A stretch of 64,000 nt of DNA from Arcticibacter tournemirensis (GTDB lineage Bacteria > Bacteroidota > Bacteroidia > Sphingobacteriales > Sphingobacteriaceae): the NCBI RefSeq assembly GCF_006716645.1, contig NZ_VFPL01000001.1, forward strand, positions 558,001 to 622,000, in the 5' to 3' direction. A program made the position numbers and the translations under genes. Below, piece after piece: positions 42,615 to 50,175 of this stretch. The notes beneath the pieces are model-generated. The model did not search any database and was not told the DNA's origin. It saw only the letters and a program-made list of their open reading frames with translations. Each line of letters begins with the position of its first letter. Position 1 is the first letter of the stretch.

Positions 42615-43316
42615 ATGATAGAAGTAAAAAAATTAATTAAGGTTTATAATGATGTACCGGTTGTAAATATCCCGGAGTTATCAATTAACAGAGGCGAGAC
42701 AATAGGCCTGGTGGGCAATAATGGAGCCGGAAAGACTACCTTATTCAGGATGATCCTTGACCTGATACGGGCCGAGCGGGGAGAGGTATTGTCAAAAGGC
42801 GAAAATGTGGCTCATTCTGAGACCTGGAAAAACTACACAGCTTCTTATCTTGATGAGGGGTTTCTAATTGATTACCTGACTCCGGAAGAGTACTTTTATT
42901 TTATTGCATCTCTTTCAGGCCTTAGTAAAGCGCATACGGATGCAGAACTGGAGAAGTATAATGACTTCTTTAACGGCGAAATTCTGAACAAGAAGAAGTA
43001 TATCCGCGATTTATCTAAGGGCAACCAGTGTAAGGTCGGGGTAGTTTCATGTTTGTTGCAGGAGCCTGAAATACTGATGCTTGATGAGCCTTTCGCCAAT
43101 ATCGATCCGAGTACGCAGATCCGCCTAAAGAATATGCTGCGTCAGATTAATCAGGAAAAGAACATGACAACGATTATCTCCAGTCACGATTTAAACCATG
43201 TTACAGACATTTGTCAGCGGATACTACTGATGGAAAAGGGAAAGATTATTAAGGACATCCAGACAGATAGTAATACAAAAGAAGAACTGGAAGAGTACTT
43301 TTCTGTTATGCAATAA
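42615..43316 (+). CDS. ABC transporter ATP-binding protein
   Basis: A 233-residue ATPase starting at the ATG at 42615 (a GTG four codons earlier is possible). Walker A is GNNGAGKTTLF, the signature is LSKGNQCKVG (a departure from LSGGQ), Walker B is EILMLDEPFANID and the H-loop is SSHDL. It energises the DUF5687 permease encoded just upstream. Domain order and length fit ABC-2 exporters of the CcmA type. Confidence 0.94.
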   Translation: MIEVKKLIKVYNDVPVVNIPELSINRGETIGLVGNNGAGKTTLFRMILDLIRAERGEVLSKGENVAHSETWKNYTASYLDEGFLIDYLTPEEYFYFIASLSGLSKAHTDAELEKYNDFFNGEILNKKKYIRDLSKGNQCKVGVVSCLLQEPEILMLDEPFANIDPSTQIRLKNMLRQINQEKNMTTIISSHDLNHVTDICQRILLMEKGKIIKDIQTDSNTKEELEEYFSVMQ

Positions 43317-43328
43317 ACCTCACAATGT

Positions 43329-44114
43329 ATGAACACTGATCTTACAGGAAAACGGGCCTTAGTTTGCGGAAGTACCCAGGGGATTGGGAAAGCTTCGGCT
43401 ATTGAACTGGCTTCTATGGGTGCAAGTATAACATTAGTTGCGCGCGACGAAGAAAAGCTAAAGGAGGTGATCCGGCTGTTGCCGGTTGATGATACTGAGA
43501 CTCACAACTACCTCGTAGCTGATTTTAACAACCCTGATCAACTGAGACAGGAACTGGACCATTTTCTTAAAGAGCACCCTGTTGACATTCTTGTGAACAA
43601 TACCGGGGGACCTAAAGGGGGGCAGGCAATCGATGCAGACGTACAGGAATATATTCAGGCTTTCTCAAATCATGTTGTTTGTAACCAGATTCTCGCCACT
43701 GCCGTCGTGCCGGGTATGAAGAGCGCTGGTTGGGGCAGGATCATTAATATAATTTCTGCCTCGGTAAAAACCCCTCTTAGGGGACTTGGTGTTTCTAATA
43801 CTATTCGTGGCGCTGTAGCAAGCTGGGCTAAAACTCTATCGCTTGAACTGGGGCCTTTTGGTATCACCGTAAATAATGTGCTGCCATCTACATCTATGAC
43901 AGCACGACTGGAGTCACTTATTCAGAGCCGGGCCGAAAACGAAGGGAAGAGTACGGAGGAGGTTGAGGAAGATATGATTAAAGAGATCCCCGTCGGGAGG
44001 ATTGGTACGGCTGAAGATGTGGCTGTTGCCGTTGCCTTTCTTGCTTCGCCCGCGGCGGGTTATATAAATGGGATCAATCTTCCGGTAGATGGGGGCAAAA
44101 CCCCGTCCCTCTAA
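43329..44114 (+). CDS. SDR-family protein with substituted catalytic Tyr/Lys
   Basis: A 261-residue classical-size SDR. The cofactor motif GSTQGIGKA and the NNTGGP loop are present, and Ser143 sits at the catalytic-serine position. The Tyr and Lys of YxxxK would be residues 156 and 160; they are Ser and Arg (GVSNTIRGAVASW). The C-terminal NGINLPVDGG is typical. The protein may bind NAD(P)H without ordinary oxidoreductase chemistry, or use another proton donor. It follows the ABC exporter genes by 12 nt in the same direction. Confidence 0.88.
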   Translation: MNTDLTGKRALVCGSTQGIGKASAIELASMGASITLVARDEEKLKEVIRLLPVDDTETHNYLVADFNNPDQLRQELDHFLKEHPVDILVNNTGGPKGGQAIDADVQEYIQAFSNHVVCNQILATAVVPGMKSAGWGRIINIISASVKTPLRGLGVSNTIRGAVASWAKTLSLELGPFGITVNNVLPSTSMTARLESLIQSRAENEGKSTEEVEEDMIKEIPVGRIGTAEDVAVAVAFLASPAAGYINGINLPVDGGKTPSL

Positions 44115-44124
44115 GCTTAGACTG

Positions 44125-44850
44125 CTAGTGATTGCCGATTAAATTCCATAAAGCATGGAATACTATGGCTGGAAGGATGTTTTCTGAACGTTCTTTAAGC
44201 AAGGCTGCGATGATTCCTGTAAAGAATGAAAGTAGTATTCTGACCAGGTTGATCTGCAGGTGTAATCCGTCCTGAAGAACAAAGCCCTGTGTGAGCCCAA
44301 AAAGAAGTGAACTTATCAGTACTCCCCAGCTGAGGCTAAAACCAAACGTATCTTCTTTTGAAGTAAAGACCTTGTTTAAAAGAGCCAGAAGGATGCCTCG
44401 AAAGATAATTTCGTCGCTAATAGCGGAGAGACTACCCTGGAAAAGAACGGTTTCTGTGTTAAAGTTAGAAGAGGTGGATTGAAAAGCGAAATAGATTCCA
44501 GCCCTTAATGCAACTGCCGCCAGCAGCAGAATGACTACCGGCTTAAATGATCCTTGAGTAAAACGCACCCTCAATCCCGTTTCTTTGTTGCTTAACAGTT
44601 TACTGCGATAAATGAAAAATAGTCCCAATAGTAAAGTGATGAGCTTCCCTGTCCAGTTCCACTGCTGTGTTTCAAATAATCTTATTCCTGATAGTCCCGT
44701 TGTCAAAACAGACCACAGGAGGAAGAGGACAAAGAAAACTGCAATTATTCTCCTGTCGCTTTTTTCCCAATTACGTTTAGCCATAAAAATAAACGGAAGG
44801 AGAATAACTAATTGAAGTAGTGCGCTAAGCAAGGGATAAGATACAATCAT
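44125..44850 (-). CDS. CPBP family intramembrane metalloprotease
   Basis: A 241-residue membrane protein with about seven helices and CPBP/Abi (PF02517) motifs: SDEIIFRGILLAL (EExxxR-type, first Glu replaced by Asp), a middle SSLLFGLTQG (FxxxH region with Q), and VFHALWNLIGN. Family members include Rce1-type prenyl-protein proteases and bacteriocin-immunity proteins. Two departures from the usual motifs make proteolysis uncertain. It is convergent with the SDR gene (10 nt between ends). Confidence 0.8.
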   Translation of the reverse strand: MIVSYPLLSALLQLVILLPFIFMAKRNWEKSDRRIIAVFFVLFLLWSVLTTGLSGIRLFETQQWNWTGKLITLLLGLFFIYRSKLLSNKETGLRVRFTQGSFKPVVILLLAAVALRAGIYFAFQSTSSNFNTETVLFQGSLSAISDEIIFRGILLALLNKVFTSKEDTFGFSLSWGVLISSLLFGLTQGFVLQDGLHLQINLVRILLSFFTGIIAALLKERSENILPAIVFHALWNLIGNH

Positions 44851-44871
44851 CTATACGTGTTGTCTTTACCG

Positions 44872-44879
44872 CAAAGATA
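44872..44879 (-). promoter_or_regulatory. Putative -7 element (TATCTTTG) for the CPBP gene
   Basis: Exact TAnnTTTG match on the minus strand, 21 nt before the ATG, with TTTC 17 nt further upstream at the -33 place. Confidence 0.5.
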
Positions 44880-44970
44880 ATTGAATATCGGTTGCTGAAA
44901 TGCCATAAATTGAATTCTATAATAAGGGTCGATTTACCTCACCGAAAAAAAATGTCGGCATTCGATATTT

Positions 44971-45007
44971 AAACGACAAAAGTGTACTTAAAAATGGTCG
45001 TTTTTTT
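44971..45007 (+). terminator. Terminator-like hairpin with T-run and no known upstream gene
   Basis: AAACGAC (44971-44977) pairs with GTCGTTT (44997-45003), followed by a T-run on the plus strand. No plus-strand gene lies between the CPBP promoter and this hairpin, so it could end a short unannotated transcript, or be chance. Confidence 0.35.
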
Positions 45008-45044
45008 GTTTATAGAAACGTAGGTTTGTGCAGATACACAGATT

Positions 45045-45060
45045 CCGCTTCGTGAAGCGG
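45045..45060 (+). other. Small GC hairpin CCGCTT-CGTG-AAGCGG ahead of the OmpA gene
   Basis: A perfect 6-bp stem with a 4-nt loop and following GTTTATTT. A TAGGTTTG promoter word lies at 45021-45028 just upstream, so a transcript from it would carry this hairpin in its first bases. Confidence 0.35.
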
Positions 45061-45107
45061 GTTTATTTCTAATCGTGTATTTGGCATCGGATTTGAGATT
45101 TGATTGT

Positions 45108-45115
45108 TAAATTTG
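45108..45115 (+). promoter_or_regulatory. Putative -7 element (TAAATTTG) for the OmpA lipoprotein
   Basis: Exact TAnnTTTG match, 18 nt before the ATG at 45134; TTTG words lie 12 and 24 nt upstream, neither at the ideal spacing. Confidence 0.55.
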
Positions 45116-45133
45116 CAAACAAACACAGATAAT

Positions 45134-45814
45134 ATGAAATTAACTAAGATTAAAATAGCAACCTGGTGTGTTGCTATTGCTACCACTTCTTTCGTGGTAA
45201 CTAGTTGTAGTCAGATGACTCGTACTCAGAAAGGGGCAGTTATTGGTTCGGCAGCAGGCGGTACCATTGGAGCTTTGATAGGTAAGAAAGCGGGTAATAC
45301 GGCTGTCGGAGCCATTGTTGGTGGCGCTATAGGGGGTACTGCCGGGGCATTTATCGGAAGGAAAATGGACAGACAAGCTGAAGAAATTAAGAATACTGTT
45401 CCAGGTGCCGAGGTTATAAAAGCAGGAGAGGGATTGATCGTGAAGTTTGATTCGGGTATATTGTTCGACGTTAATAAAGCGAACCTGAAAGATGCAGCCC
45501 GAACAAATATTGCGAACCTTGCGACTTCCATGAAGAACAATCCACAAACTAACATCATGGTGATCGGACATACTGACGATACAGGATCGGATTCCTATAA
45601 TTATACGCTATCTGAAAAGCGTGCACAGTCAGTAAAAGATTTTGCTGTAGCAAGTGGTGTAAGTTCCTCCCGTATTAATATCTCGGGTAAGGGTGAGACA
45701 GAGCCAATTGCCGACAATACAACTGAAAGCGGACGCTCGCAGAATCGCCGTGTTGAGATCGTAATTGTTGCGAACGAGCAAATGAAGAACGAAGCACGTC
45801 AAAGCGCGCAATAG
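45134..45814 (+). CDS. OmpA family lipoprotein with glycine-zipper domain
   Basis: A 226-residue outer-membrane-type lipoprotein starting at the ATG at 45134 (a TTG ten codons earlier is the alternative). The lipobox is VTSC (Cys about 25). A Gly-zipper region (YMGG type: AVIGSAAGGTIGALIGKKAG, then a second run) spans about 35-82. The C-terminal OmpA/MotB peptidoglycan-binding domain (about 105-215) has VIGHTDDTGSDSYN, LSEKRAQSV and GRSQNRRVEIV. It probably ties the outer membrane to the cell wall. Monocistronic, with its own promoter and terminator. Confidence 0.95.
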   Translation: MKLTKIKIATWCVAIATTSFVVTSCSQMTRTQKGAVIGSAAGGTIGALIGKKAGNTAVGAIVGGAIGGTAGAFIGRKMDRQAEEIKNTVPGAEVIKAGEGLIVKFDSGILFDVNKANLKDAARTNIANLATSMKNNPQTNIMVIGHTDDTGSDSYNYTLSEKRAQSVKDFAVASGVSSSRINISGKGETEPIADNTTESGRSQNRRVEIVIVANEQMKNEARQSAQ

Positions 45815-45839
45815 TACTCTTAGAGTCGAAATAAAAAAA

Positions 45840-45861
45840 ACCTACCTGGTTGCAGGTGGGT
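45840..45861 (+). terminator. Intrinsic terminator after the OmpA gene
   Basis: ACCTACCTG pairs with CAGGTGGGT (9 bp including one G-U), with a 4-nt loop, followed by a T-run; 26 nt after the stop. Confidence 0.88.
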
Positions 45862-45940
45862 TTTTTTATTGTATTTTGTTAAAATTTGTTAAACTGCTAG
45901 TAGGGCCGAATTATCAGATTCTTTCTTACGTTGAGGACTT

Positions 45941-45948
45941 TATATTTG
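45941..45948 (+). promoter_or_regulatory. Putative -7 element (TATATTTG) for the FAD-type protein
   Basis: Exact TAnnTTTG match, 16 nt before the ATG at 45965. Confidence 0.5.
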
Positions 45949-45964
45949 AAAGAGAATTAAGAAG

Positions 45965-47194
45965 ATGATAAGAAAGATATTTAAAGGAGTTTGTGTAGCT
46001 TCTGTTTGCTTGCTGTTGTGCTTTGATGGTTATGCCCAGAAAATAAAAGCAGGTGTGCTGGTAGTTGGCAGTTCATCTGCCGGGGTAGCCGCTGCAATCC
46101 AATCGGCTCATTCAGGTGTTAAGACAATTCTGATTGATAAAGGTAATTTTGAATCTATCGTGCTGCCGTCTGATGAAGGACAAACACGGTCAGGTATTTA
46201 TGCTAATTTTATTAAACGAGTAGAGTCGGCGCAGAAGTATCCTGTGACGAAGAACCAGGTGTTTTCGCCTTCTTTCGCAGCGACTATCTTTAAGGCGTGG
46301 GCAGATACAGTTAAAAACCTGACGGTAATTACCAGGGGTTCAGTGACAGCTATTGCGAAAGACGGAAAAGGATGGGAAGCCATTTTATCTAACAAGCAAA
46401 TTGTAAAAGCTGATGTGGTTGTTGATGCGACTCAGGATAATTATGTTGCCTCTCTGGCATCTTTAAAGGTGGTGGACACCATTAAGAATAGTTCTCCAGA
46501 CTCTCTTCCGTATGCCGACAATAAGTATCGCACGGGAGTGGCGATAACCCCTTCTGCTAACACATTTCCGGTTACTATACCAGTGTCGGCCTTCATTGGT
46601 GCAACTGATAATTTTCTCGCACCCTGGAGCAGGGAGATCATCGCTACAACTGCGAGTGGTCAGGCCACTGGCGCAATAGCAGCATTTTGCTCTTTTTTTA
46701 AAACGACCACAAAAAGCCTGAACGTTCGTATGATCCAGAGTGAGCTCATGTCGTTTGGTTCTCAGCTTATGAGATTTGATGATGTTGCCGAAAAAGATAC
46801 AAACGCCATGGCTATTCAAAATATAGCACTGACGGGGATACTTAAAGGACGCGCAGTATCGGGTAAATTTCACTTTATGCCTGATTCGAATATATCAACC
46901 GATGAAATAATGGTACCGGTAAAAGAGTATTCCTCAAGGAGCCAAATTTGGTTCCTCGATAATAAGTCTGAAAAGCTCTCTTTGAAGGAGACCCTGTCAC
47001 TTATAAAGTTCATAGCTTCCAGGGGTAACGAGTTGGACAGAGAAGTCACGAAGGGTTGGAGTGCTTCTCTGAAGCTCCCCAGCAAGTTTGACCCGGCCCG
47101 GCCTGTTACGCGACGGGAATTTGCCGTCCTTTTTAACGCCTTTGTCAGGCCTTTTCATGTGTCGGTGGATTTGGCAGGAGCATTAAAAAGGTAA
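45965..47194 (+). CDS. Exported FAD-dependent oxidoreductase-like protein (diverged)
   Basis: A 409-residue protein with a signal peptide (about 1-24, ending YAQ). The mature N terminus has a Rossmann-type start AGVLVVGSSSAGVAAAIQSAH and a later VKADVVVDATQD, as in FAD_oxidored (PF12831) proteins of Bacteroidota. The dinucleotide motif GSSSAG deviates from GxGxxG, and the usual LGG segment after the second strand is missing. The C-terminus has PVTRREFAVLFNAFV, similar to an S-layer-homology-like tail. Whether it still binds flavin is open. It is convergent with the protease gene (3 nt between ends). Confidence 0.75.
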   Translation: MIRKIFKGVCVASVCLLLCFDGYAQKIKAGVLVVGSSSAGVAAAIQSAHSGVKTILIDKGNFESIVLPSDEGQTRSGIYANFIKRVESAQKYPVTKNQVFSPSFAATIFKAWADTVKNLTVITRGSVTAIAKDGKGWEAILSNKQIVKADVVVDATQDNYVASLASLKVVDTIKNSSPDSLPYADNKYRTGVAITPSANTFPVTIPVSAFIGATDNFLAPWSREIIATTASGQATGAIAAFCSFFKTTTKSLNVRMIQSELMSFGSQLMRFDDVAEKDTNAMAIQNIALTGILKGRAVSGKFHFMPDSNISTDEIMVPVKEYSSRSQIWFLDNKSEKLSLKETLSLIKFIASRGNELDREVTKGWSASLKLPSKFDPARPVTRREFAVLFNAFVRPFHVSVDLAGALKR

Positions 47195-47197
47195 AGT

Positions 47198-48445
47198 TTA
47201 TATTCTTCTTTTAAGGGAAAGAATAACAACCCTGACTTTATCAGTTCCGGAAGGACGAATGCGAAACATTAGATTACGTTTATTCCCCGAGCGCAGTAAA
47301 TCATAGATGTCTTCCATTCCCATTTCGTTAACAGGTTTTAAGTTGATGTCAATAATCTCATCATTCTCCTGCAGCCCCGCCTCCTCAGCAGCAGAACCAT
47401 CCTCTATCCTGGCAATAAATAGGCGCTTATAGCCGGGCCCACTCCATGATAGCTCCAGGCCGCTCATATCGTGCTCAAAAGCTTCCTTAAATCTGGAATT
47501 TGGTTTAAGGTAAATGCAGGAGTTATTGTAGTCAAAAACTACGCTAAACCGGCGTAATATGCTGTTGCCGACGTTTCCATTCCTGTTGATCGATGGGAAT
47601 TTTCCAGCAGCATCTTTATAATCCGGAAAAGCTGTAATAACATTCTTAAACTTATATTTTCCTATTTCCAAAGATGGGATCCTTGCAATATGGCCATTTA
47701 TAACGCCGTTTAACCCCACTCCGAGATTGGCACGTATGTTAGGTTCAGGAACCTGATATGGTAAACCCGAGTCGGTTTCGAGCGATATCGGATGGCCGGC
47801 CCCGGTATCAATAATTAATTTCGCGGAAGAACTTGCCCCCTGTTTGATTGATACAGCAGCTGTCAGGTAAGGTTTCCTGTCTTCAATCGTAATGGGAATT
47901 CTATGCCCGCGGCGTGGAACGTAAGACACCCGTTGAGAATAAAGCCTAATTGTATTAACCGAGTAATTCAACTTTACAATAAAGCTGCTAAAAAACTCAT
48001 GGCCTATTAGGCCATGTACCGGAGTACCTGTATAAGATGACAGGTTAAACGAGTCCTCTTTGAGGATAGCAGCTGATAGTTCTCCAACAATATCATTGCC
48101 ACCGATACCGAGATATAAAGACGGGGTTACAAAAGCACTTAACTCTTCCCCTTCTCCGAAACCAGTGATCCTTAATGTCCGGAGGTTTTTAAGTCCCAGC
48201 GAATCAGATAAAGAAGGATCTGTTATCAGCATAATCCCTATTCCTGTATCGAGTACGAAGTTATATGGCCCTTTTCCGTTAATGGTGAGCGGGATGATAA
48301 TCAGGTTTTTAATATACTTGAAGGTTAGAGTTTTGCTTTTTTTGCCGTTCGTAAGGTGAAAAGACTGCGCAAAAGAAGGTAAGCTACTGCCTGATGCTAG
48401 CAGAATGCTTATTGCGATGTACAGAAGAAGTTTCCGCAGGTTCAC
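47198..48445 (-). CDS. Exported retropepsin-like aspartyl protease with PDZ domain
   Basis: A 415-residue protein with a signal peptide ending near SFAQ. Two aspartyl-protease-like half-domains carry LDTGIG (about residue 67) and IDTGAG (about 214), consistent with a single-chain pepsin/retropepsin fold. The C-terminal PDZ domain (about 325-410) has IEDGSAAEEAGLQENDEIIDIN. Such proteins are widespread in Bacteroidota and of unknown substrate. It points toward, and nearly meets, the FAD-type gene. Confidence 0.85.
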   Translation of the reverse strand: MNLRKLLLYIAISILLASGSSLPSFAQSFHLTNGKKSKTLTFKYIKNLIIIPLTINGKGPYNFVLDTGIGIMLITDPSLSDSLGLKNLRTLRITGFGEGEELSAFVTPSLYLGIGGNDIVGELSAAILKEDSFNLSSYTGTPVHGLIGHEFFSSFIVKLNYSVNTIRLYSQRVSYVPRRGHRIPITIEDRKPYLTAAVSIKQGASSSAKLIIDTGAGHPISLETDSGLPYQVPEPNIRANLGVGLNGVINGHIARIPSLEIGKYKFKNVITAFPDYKDAAGKFPSINRNGNVGNSILRRFSVVFDYNNSCIYLKPNSRFKEAFEHDMSGLELSWSGPGYKRLFIARIEDGSAAEEAGLQENDEIIDINLKPVNEMGMEDIYDLLRSGNKRNLMFRIRPSGTDKVRVVILSLKRRI

Positions 48446-48695
48446 ACAGCGATTGGTTACGCCGATTAAGGTAAAGATTTTATAACAATTCTGCTAGCAA
48501 GCAGTGGCTAAAATTTTCCGTATCGGTCTTTTCTATCAATAATCGTACTTTTAAATGATCGCCATCATTTCGCGTCAGCGTAATATTTACCTTCTTTGCA
48601 GTAATAAGTGATTAAATAACAAGCCGGATACCACAGGACAGATAAGATGGGGCTTTCGTGTATAATTGCGCATTTATTAAAGAAGTACTATTAAA
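48446..48695. other. 250-bp divergent intergenic region, no clear elements
   Basis: The space between the divergent protease and aldolase genes must hold both promoters, but I find no exact TAnnTTTG word at a good distance from either start and no strong hairpin. Confidence 0.5.
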
Positions 48696-49994
48696 ATGAA
48701 CGAAATTTTGAATACAAAACTGATGCATCCCCGCGAACAGGTTGCATTAGTAATGACAAGGATTTACCGGAGGGGCCTTACAACTACATCTGGAGGTAAT
48801 ATCTCTGTAATCGATGAGAACGGAGATATATGGATTTCGCCGTCTGCTGTTGATAAGGGGTCATTAAAACCGGAAGATATCGTCTGTATGAAAAATGACG
48901 GAACCATTGAAGGTGTGCATAAGCCATCTTCTGAATATCCTTTTCATAAGGCTATTTATTCAATACGTCCCGATATTAAGGCCATTATTCATGCACACCC
49001 TCCAGCTCTTGTCTCGTTTAGTATTGCAAGAACGATTCCAAATACAAATATCCTTTCACAAGCCAGAACAGTTTGCGGCCCTATAGGGTATGCTGAATAT
49101 GAACTTCCCGGTAGTGAGGCTCTGGGTACCAAAATTGCCCAGGAATTTACCAAGGGATATAAAGCCGTAATTATGGAGAACCATGGTACGGTAGTTGGCG
49201 GGACGGACCTAATGGATGCGTTCCAAAGATTCGAAACGTTAGAGTTTTCAGCAAGAACCATTTTGTACGGGAAGTCAGTAGGTTCTCCTACCTATCTTCA
49301 GGATTCGGATGTTGATGCATTTGAGGCGCAATTGCCCTGCTTACCTGAAATGGAAGAAGTGGCATATCCATCGGACGAAAGGGAAAAACGCGCCGAAATA
49401 TGTAAGATCGTTCATCGTGCCTGTACGCAAGGTCTCATGTTCAGCTCTTACGGAACGATATCCGTTAGATGGCGGGATAACGACTTTCTAATCACTCCTA
49501 CGGACTTTTCGCGTTGGGATCTTCAGGCAGATGAAATCGTTCAGATAAAAGATGGAAAACGTGAGCCAGGAAAGGTGCCAAGCCGAACGACCTATCTCCA
49601 TCAGGAAATATATCGTAAACATCCTGAGATCAACTCCATTATCATCACGCAGTCGCCGTACCTGATGGCGTTTTCTGTAACGGGGGCTTCATTTAATGTT
49701 CGTACTATTCCCGAAAGCTGGATATTTCTTCAGGATGTTCAGTCTCTTGAGTTCGGCGCTCAATTTATGGGCAGACCTGATATTCCTGACCTGGTTTGTA
49801 AAAGTAATCCTGCCGTTTTGATAAAAAACGACTGTGTACTCGTAACGGGAAACCAGTTACTGCAAACCTTCGACTATCTGGAAGTGGCAGAATTTAGTGC
49901 CAAATCCCTTGTTATGTGCGCCTCCATAGGTAATATGGTTCCTATCAGCAACGAGCAGGTAGAAGAGTTACGTAAAGCGTTTTTAAAAGAATAA
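48696..49994 (+). CDS. Tandem class II aldolase/adducin protein; second half lacks metal ligands
   Basis: A 432-residue fusion of two class II aldolase/adducin domains. Domain 1 (about 8-210) keeps the fold signatures GGNISVIDENGD and SSEYPFH (E80), the zinc pair HAH (H99, H101) and MENHG (H163). Domain 2 (about 225-432) repeats the pattern, but the matching positions read SRTTYLH, ITQSPY and IKNDCV, so Glu and all three His ligands are gone. I infer one active half and one structural half. Reactions in the family include fuculose- and rhamnulose-1-phosphate aldol cleavage; the substrate here is unknown. Confidence 0.88.
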   Translation: MNEILNTKLMHPREQVALVMTRIYRRGLTTTSGGNISVIDENGDIWISPSAVDKGSLKPEDIVCMKNDGTIEGVHKPSSEYPFHKAIYSIRPDIKAIIHAHPPALVSFSIARTIPNTNILSQARTVCGPIGYAEYELPGSEALGTKIAQEFTKGYKAVIMENHGTVVGGTDLMDAFQRFETLEFSARTILYGKSVGSPTYLQDSDVDAFEAQLPCLPEMEEVAYPSDEREKRAEICKIVHRACTQGLMFSSYGTISVRWRDNDFLITPTDFSRWDLQADEIVQIKDGKREPGKVPSRTTYLHQEIYRKHPEINSIIITQSPYLMAFSVTGASFNVRTIPESWIFLQDVQSLEFGAQFMGRPDIPDLVCKSNPAVLIKNDCVLVTGNQLLQTFDYLEVAEFSAKSLVMCASIGNMVPISNEQVEELRKAFLKE

Positions 49995-50032
49995 CTTCTC
50001 TAAAATATTCCGGTAAAACTTCCGGCATAAAA

Positions 50033-50078
50033 GTTTCAACATTAAAGCAAGGAATCACTTTTGTTTAAATGTTGAAAC
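50033..50078. repeat. 11-bp inverted repeat with 24-nt spacer after the aldolase gene
   Basis: GTTTCAACATT (50033-50043) and its exact complement (50068-50078) lie between the aldolase stop and the GT35 start. They could be a terminator stem or an operator. Confidence 0.55.
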
Positions 50079-50175
50079 ATTTATATTTCATCTAAGTATA
50101 AAGACAATACATTTGCAGGTGCAAGTTCGAAACACATTTTTATAATAATAATAAATTTATTACTACTTTGCTTAT

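Noticed and set aside
45140-45571. Long open frames antisense to the OmpA gene
   Set aside because: They mirror the Gly-rich codons of the real gene and carry no family motif.
45965-47194. Pseudogene call for the FAD-type protein
   Set aside because: The frame is full-length with signal peptide and promoter; divergence of a motif is not evidence of decay.
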